From NCBI RefSeq assembly GCF_964019385.1, contig NC_088644.1:43052873-43116872 (forward strand): a DNA stretch of 64,000 nt. The letters run 5' to 3'. Positions within the stretch are counted from its first letter, which is position 1, and every line of letters starts with the position of its first letter. Source of the DNA: Sycon ciliatum. Lineage: Eukaryota > Porifera > Calcarea > Leucosolenida > Sycettidae. The notes below the pieces were generated by a model, which made no database searches, had not been told where the DNA came from, and worked only from the letters and a program-made list of their open reading frames with translations. The translations under genes and the position numbers were made by a program. Shown in pieces: positions 43,461 to 64,000 of this stretch.

Positions 43461-44733
43461 ACTAATAGACCAATCCCGAAAAGATCGTCTGGGTTCGAAA
43501 GGGGGCATGTCACCTGAGAGTACACTGTATACATGGCACTACCCGATCAGCACAGGATGTGTTTGATAGTTTGCGTGTGAATGCGGGGGTAAGTACACGG
43601 TTTTCTCGTTAGTTGCATGCAAGAGAGACGATCCGACAGAAAGCAAATATTTGTGTGGGTTTCTCCCTCGCACTGATAATGTTCTGCTGTTGGAGTTGAA
43701 ATGCTAAGCCATAATCCTTGTTTCGCTCTTCTGTGTAGTGTGAAGAGGTCAACGAACATGTAGAGCTCACTTTGATGAAGTAGGCAAGGCTGTGAGCGCT
43801 GTGGCTCAAAGCGATAGGCCCTAAATCGTACGAGATATTTCGAGCGCCATTGTTTGTTGCGAGCGCTTCGTCTTCGATGAGTCTTGCCTCTTTCCTGTCA
43901 GGTTTTCTCCAACAGGACCAAGCACGAAGTAACTGTACTCATCTGCAGCCGATCAATGTTCTACTGCGCAAGAAGATTGCGTTTTCGCCAAGCCAGTGCC
44001 CCGCCAAAGACCATCGCCATGTCACAACGTCGGAACGAGTTCATGATGAAAATCATCATTCGCGCGAGCTTGATGAAGAACTATTTCGAAAGACAACATA
44101 GTCTCTACCTCCGGGACGACAACTATGCGCCGGTCCTGGAAGGGGAGAATGTCTCCAGCGATAAGAACGAAGACGACGGCGATAATAGTTGAACTTTGTT
44201 AAACAGCAGATCGAGAAGTTAGTTGAAATCGTAGCTGTTGCAGTATGTCGGCGCTATGTAGCTTGTATTTTTTTACGGAGAGTCGATCGCCACGCGAATG
44301 TTTCTCTCCTCACCGAGAGCTAGCTGGCCTCCAAACTCCGTCAGGGTCTGCCTAAGGTACCGAAGGTCCTTTGACTAGCTGCTGGCAGGATTTCATCAAA
44401 TCCTTTAGCTTCAGCTCGGCAAGCAAAAGTCTCTCTCTCCTCCAGCAATCTTTTCGGGATTGGTAAGAAAAGTAGTCAGCTCAAAAGACGGCGACGGTGA
44501 TCACGTCGATGTTTCTCAGATCGCGCTTGTACTTTACACGTACATCGATGTTGCAAGTGTACAGTCATGTACATATTCGTGTCGTACTCGCAACACTTTC
44601 GATGCATGCACGCTTTGTGCGACCCCAAAAGGGGGGAAATCCCGCACTGAGCGTAAGTACATGTACCATTCTACTCGTTTAGCCGATAAAATCGAAATAA
44701 CCGTTCGATCTATTTCTTATCGAGTAAGTAATA
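43461..44733. other. no firm gene; one 57-codon frame
   Basis: A + frame from ATG 44019 to TGA 44190-44192 (57 residues, N-terminal basic, C-terminal acidic) resembles no family I know and has no splice or promoter support. The rest shows nothing recognisable. Confidence 0.25.
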
Positions 44734-45182
44734 AGGGCCTGGTCAGACTGCGGCAAAATCGAAATAATCCTAGGATTATAATCCGAATCTCCATAGTAAC
44801 TTGCCGCCAGAGCGGCAAAAGCGAGAGTTGACGCTCCAAAAAAAAAGCAAGAACGGGCCACGCTTTTCCGCTCCAAACAGGATTTGACGCTGATACGCCA
44901 TTGACGCTGATAATCACTGATTTTTTCATCTCGATATCGAGGAGCTAATTGGCCACGGACAACAACAAAACTCATAAGGATGGTTTCAAGGATTGCACTG
45001 AAGGTGTTGGCGATCCCAAGGTGAAGGAATTTGACGTCGTTCGTGGAGATTACCACTTGACGCTCGAAATGAAGTTTGAATTTTCATTCTCCCCACATGT
45101 GTAGTGTGATCGCGATTCAAATTCTGGACGCTGTTCTTTTTTCGTCAGGCAACCAAAAGTTGCCGCATTCTGACCAGGCCCT
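44734..45182. repeat. MITE with 23-bp terminal inverted repeats, TA target
   Basis: Ends AGGGCCTGGTCAGACTGCGG-CAA and the inverse of AGGGCCTGGTCAGAATGCGG-CAA, flanked by TA. It is inserted in an older repeat whose right end CGTTTCAGCACTAG pairs with similar sequence near 39401. 449 bp, non-coding. Confidence 0.8.
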
Positions 45183-45695
45183 AACGAGTAATCGATATAA
45201 TCGTTTCAGCACTAGTCTAGTATGATGCAATAGTTTCCCTGTCCTAGGCTACATGATTATATAATTTATTATGGTATAATTATGGTCTATGGATGATAAA
45301 ATACAATACAGTCATAATAATATGATGCCGTTTAATTTTTATCATACTAATATGGTAAAAATTAAAAGGCATCCATAGACGCATACCATTGGCATTACCT
45401 GATGTATTGTTGACACATTGTGACTATGATTGATTGAGACTCAGTACAGTGACAGAGCTGACCATCCACTTTCGCCGTTTCGGTCGGTGGTGCAGCTGCA
45501 GTTACAGAGTGTAGTTCACTGTTCAGTGCGTGCCGCACCCGCACCTACGCAGTTGTCCGCGGATATGATGTTTCAAACAGTTTTGAAATGAAATGAATGA
45601 AAATACAGCCTCCTGCCTGATGCAGTTGTACTACTTCTTGTAGCGTGCGTCTGAATTTATACGACCGCTGTCACTGACCGTGGGGGCGCTAAGCG

Positions 45696-61765
<16,070 letters not shown>

Positions 61766-63698
61766 TACAAGTAGCCGCACAACGTCTACCAGAAGACAAT
61801 CAGCATGATTCAAGATATTGAGAAATTCTACAATTATCACTGGGCAGTCATTCGTCACAGGTAGTACAATATGATGTAGTGCATGTGTCTGCAGTATGAT
61901 GGTCTGTTCCGACACAGGGGACGCCACAGTCCACGGTTCCTTCTGCAGTACTGGCCTTTAGGAATTGCTTTACTTTCAGAACACTACTACTACTACCCTC
62001 ACTGTTCTCTGACTGCACTGTTGATTTGAGTTGTGGCATAGAGTGTGCTGCAGTATAGAGTGTGCCGAAGTATAGAGTGAATGCTAAGCCGAAGTCAGTA
62101 TCACTATTTCATACTACCCTTGCTTGTAGTAGTGTTATTTGCACATTCTTTTACTGCAAAGATCACATCCCTATCATAGTTGCACAGATCACCAGACACG
62201 CTCTGCAGACAGAGGGAGAACTAGCATCAACTGTTAGCAAATGCTGGCTAAGAACTTATTGATGTGGCCAAGTGAGAGTAGAGACAGAGGAAGTGCGACT
62301 TGAAGGCATGCAGCAATCAGCAGTGAGCTTTGAAAAAGAAATTTTCGGTTCCAAGATTATAGTTCAAGAATCAAGATGATTTCTTTCTGAAACCGTGCGT
62401 ATAACTGTACTGGCCAGCAGCACAGACGTACATCGCATTCTAAAAACCAATCATCAACAGCTCGCGGGTATCCTCGCGGGCATCCTATACTAGGAGCAGT
62501 AAGGGGCTGAATGACAAAACATACTCAATGAACAACAGAAGTCCACAGGTCTGCCTGCTGTATCATTATGTGATTGCACTCATGTGGATTATATGCCCAT
62601 GTGTAGTACTAGTAGCTTGGTATCCATGATGGCTACATACCCATCTACAGTACATTGGGTAGCCATGGTTACTGACCATGTACATGTACACTGGGTAGCC
62701 ATGGATACTGCCCGTGTACAGTAGGGTAGCCATGGTTACTGCCCATGTACAGTAGGGTAGCCATGGTTACTGCCCATGTACAGTAACAATGCACATACCC
62801 ATAATGATCTTGTCCAGTACTCTGGAAGACATGATTACTTACAAGCATAACACGAGCTGCATGCATAGCTAATTGCTTGTGATCAGTTTGTGCATGACTC
62901 ACTGGTCAATGGCAAACAGCGTGCAGTGTGCAGTGTGACTACTACACAGCATGCATAGTCAGCGGGGTGGTGCAGTGGTACATTATGTCCTGCACGGCTA
63001 CACACCGTAGTCAGTGTGGTGGTGCAGTGGTACATGCACTGCACGGCTACACACCGTAGTCAGTGTGGTGGTGCAGTAGTACAATCATGTACATGTACTG
63101 ATAGGTCAGGAGAGTTAGCAAACAAGACCGTTGTTGCCACACATAAAAATGCCAGGAGTCCATCAAGCGGGACGGTGTCTGCTCTGTCAGGTCACGGATA
63201 CCTGCTTACACACGTGTAGTACTACAGCAGGGCTTCCGTGCCTGCGCTAACACAGCATCATCTTACTTCCTACCTGACCGCCAAGGCAAGCACATATAAG
63301 AGCTGTACTGAGGCACGGTTTCTTGGCTTACCTCCGTCTTTGGCCAGCAGCTGTATGGAGCAAGAAGATGGGTAGCATGGCACACGGTGGACAAGTGGGC
63401 AGTGATGCAGATAGCAACGGGGACAGCAAACCATTCGCAGTGTTGAACTGGACCGCACAGGATATAATCCATGTACCGCACGGCCAAATTACAACAAAAC
63501 GGTTGCAATTGCGAGCGTAAAATGCTACGCATGTGGCACAGGCAGGTCTGCTGCTGCTGTCAGGAACATGGCGGGCATTGCAAGATAATGCACTGCTGCC
63601 TACTGAGAGGACAGCGGTGATATAAGCAGTGATGAACTGGAATACCCTTTCCACAATGGCTGTCTTGACCTTGTCTCAAACACTCCACACACCACCAA
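61766..63698. other. 3' intergenic between PX gene and AspRS gene
   Basis: Convergent gene ends. Contains a 28-31-bp tandem repeat at about 62655-62785 (GTAGCCATGGTTACTGCCCA) and a 50-bp repeat, three copies, at about 62953-63085 (TAGTCAGTGTGGTGGTGCAG). The 3' UTR of the AspRS gene should occupy its right end. No other gene seen. Confidence 0.55.
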
Positions 63699-63916
63699 TT
63701 ACTCTTTGGATTCATCACCACCATTCTCTGTTGTAGTCGACTCCGCGACCTTCTTCTCATCAGATGTAACCTTGAGGAAATATTCGTCGAGTTCATGGCT
63801 AGTCAGAGCACTGGGTGCATTGGTCATAGCATCAATACCAGAACTGGTCTTGGGAAATGCAATCACGTCACGGATTGATGGTCGGCTAGCCAGGGTGCTC
63901 AGGTAGCGGTCGAATC
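63699..63916 (-). CDS. DARS2: mitochondrial-type aspartyl-tRNA synthetase, last exon
   Basis: Encodes the C-terminal about 72 residues, from a split Gly codon after a CTTCTTGCAG acceptor to TAA at 63699. It contains class II motif 3 G-F-D-R (ATP-binding Arg) and the bacterial-type AspRS signature SIRDVIAFPK, then MTNAPS, as in human DARS2 and bacterial AspS, followed by a charged species-specific tail rich in Glu/Thr. The enzyme charges mitochondrial tRNA-Asp. The gene continues on the - strand beyond the right edge of the window. The insertion domain and motifs 1-2 are not in view. Confidence 0.88.
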
Positions 63917-64000
63917 CTGCAAGAAGGCAGCACCACAAAGCACATTCACACGCACAGTACAGTACAGGTGCTGGTCAAGTGTATGAAGTGCACACTAGGG

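Overview
This is nuclear DNA from an animal, most likely a marine invertebrate. The evidence is: spliced genes with GT..AG introns of hundreds of bases to about 9 kb; a recognisable axonemal gene (CFAP68/C11orf1), two DAP1-like genes and the last exon of a bacterial-type (mitochondrial) aspartyl-tRNA synthetase; an NLR-type NACHT gene; LTR and non-LTR retrotransposons; and very many inverted-repeat DNA elements and (GT)n/(G)n tracts. A sponge or other early-branching animal fits the intronless NLR and AIG1/Toc34-like GTPases, but the sequence alone does not fix the species.

Layout. 1-2.4 kb: repeats. 2.7-14.1 kb: the 3' part of an unrecognised + strand gene; one of its introns holds a complete Ty3/Gypsy element (6558-11252) with 264-bp LTRs and a 5-bp target duplication but a broken pol. 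14.15-16.97 kb: an intronless NLR gene on the - strand, ending 26 bp from the end of that gene. 18.1-28.6 kb: CFAP68 (+, three exons), whose first intron carries an intronless DAP1-like gene; a second DAP1-like copy lies at 31.5 kb. 33.7-38.6 kb: two intronless Toc34/AIG1-like GTPase genes, head to head; the - strand one contains two GTPase domains, the second decayed. 38.6-45.7 kb: no gene recognised, one 3.5-kb inverted-repeat-bounded segment. 45.7-61.8 kb: an eight-exon PX-domain gene (+); its long sixth intron contains tRNA-Asn, tRNA-Glu, a LINE fragment and a nearly complete LINE (- strand) with a TTAA-flanked foldback element next to its tail. 58.6-60.2 kb: a cluster of small DNA elements, three of them nested. 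63.7-63.9 kb: terminal exon of the AspRS gene (-), which continues beyond the right edge.

How the genes relate: no operon-like cooperation is visible. The NLR and the GTPase pair are the candidates for a sensing or innate-immune role; CFAP68 serves motile cilia; the PX protein is probably an endosomal lipid-binding protein; the AspRS charges mitochondrial tRNA. Exon structures were assembled by eye from splice signals, phase agreement and family resemblance; no transcript evidence was available.
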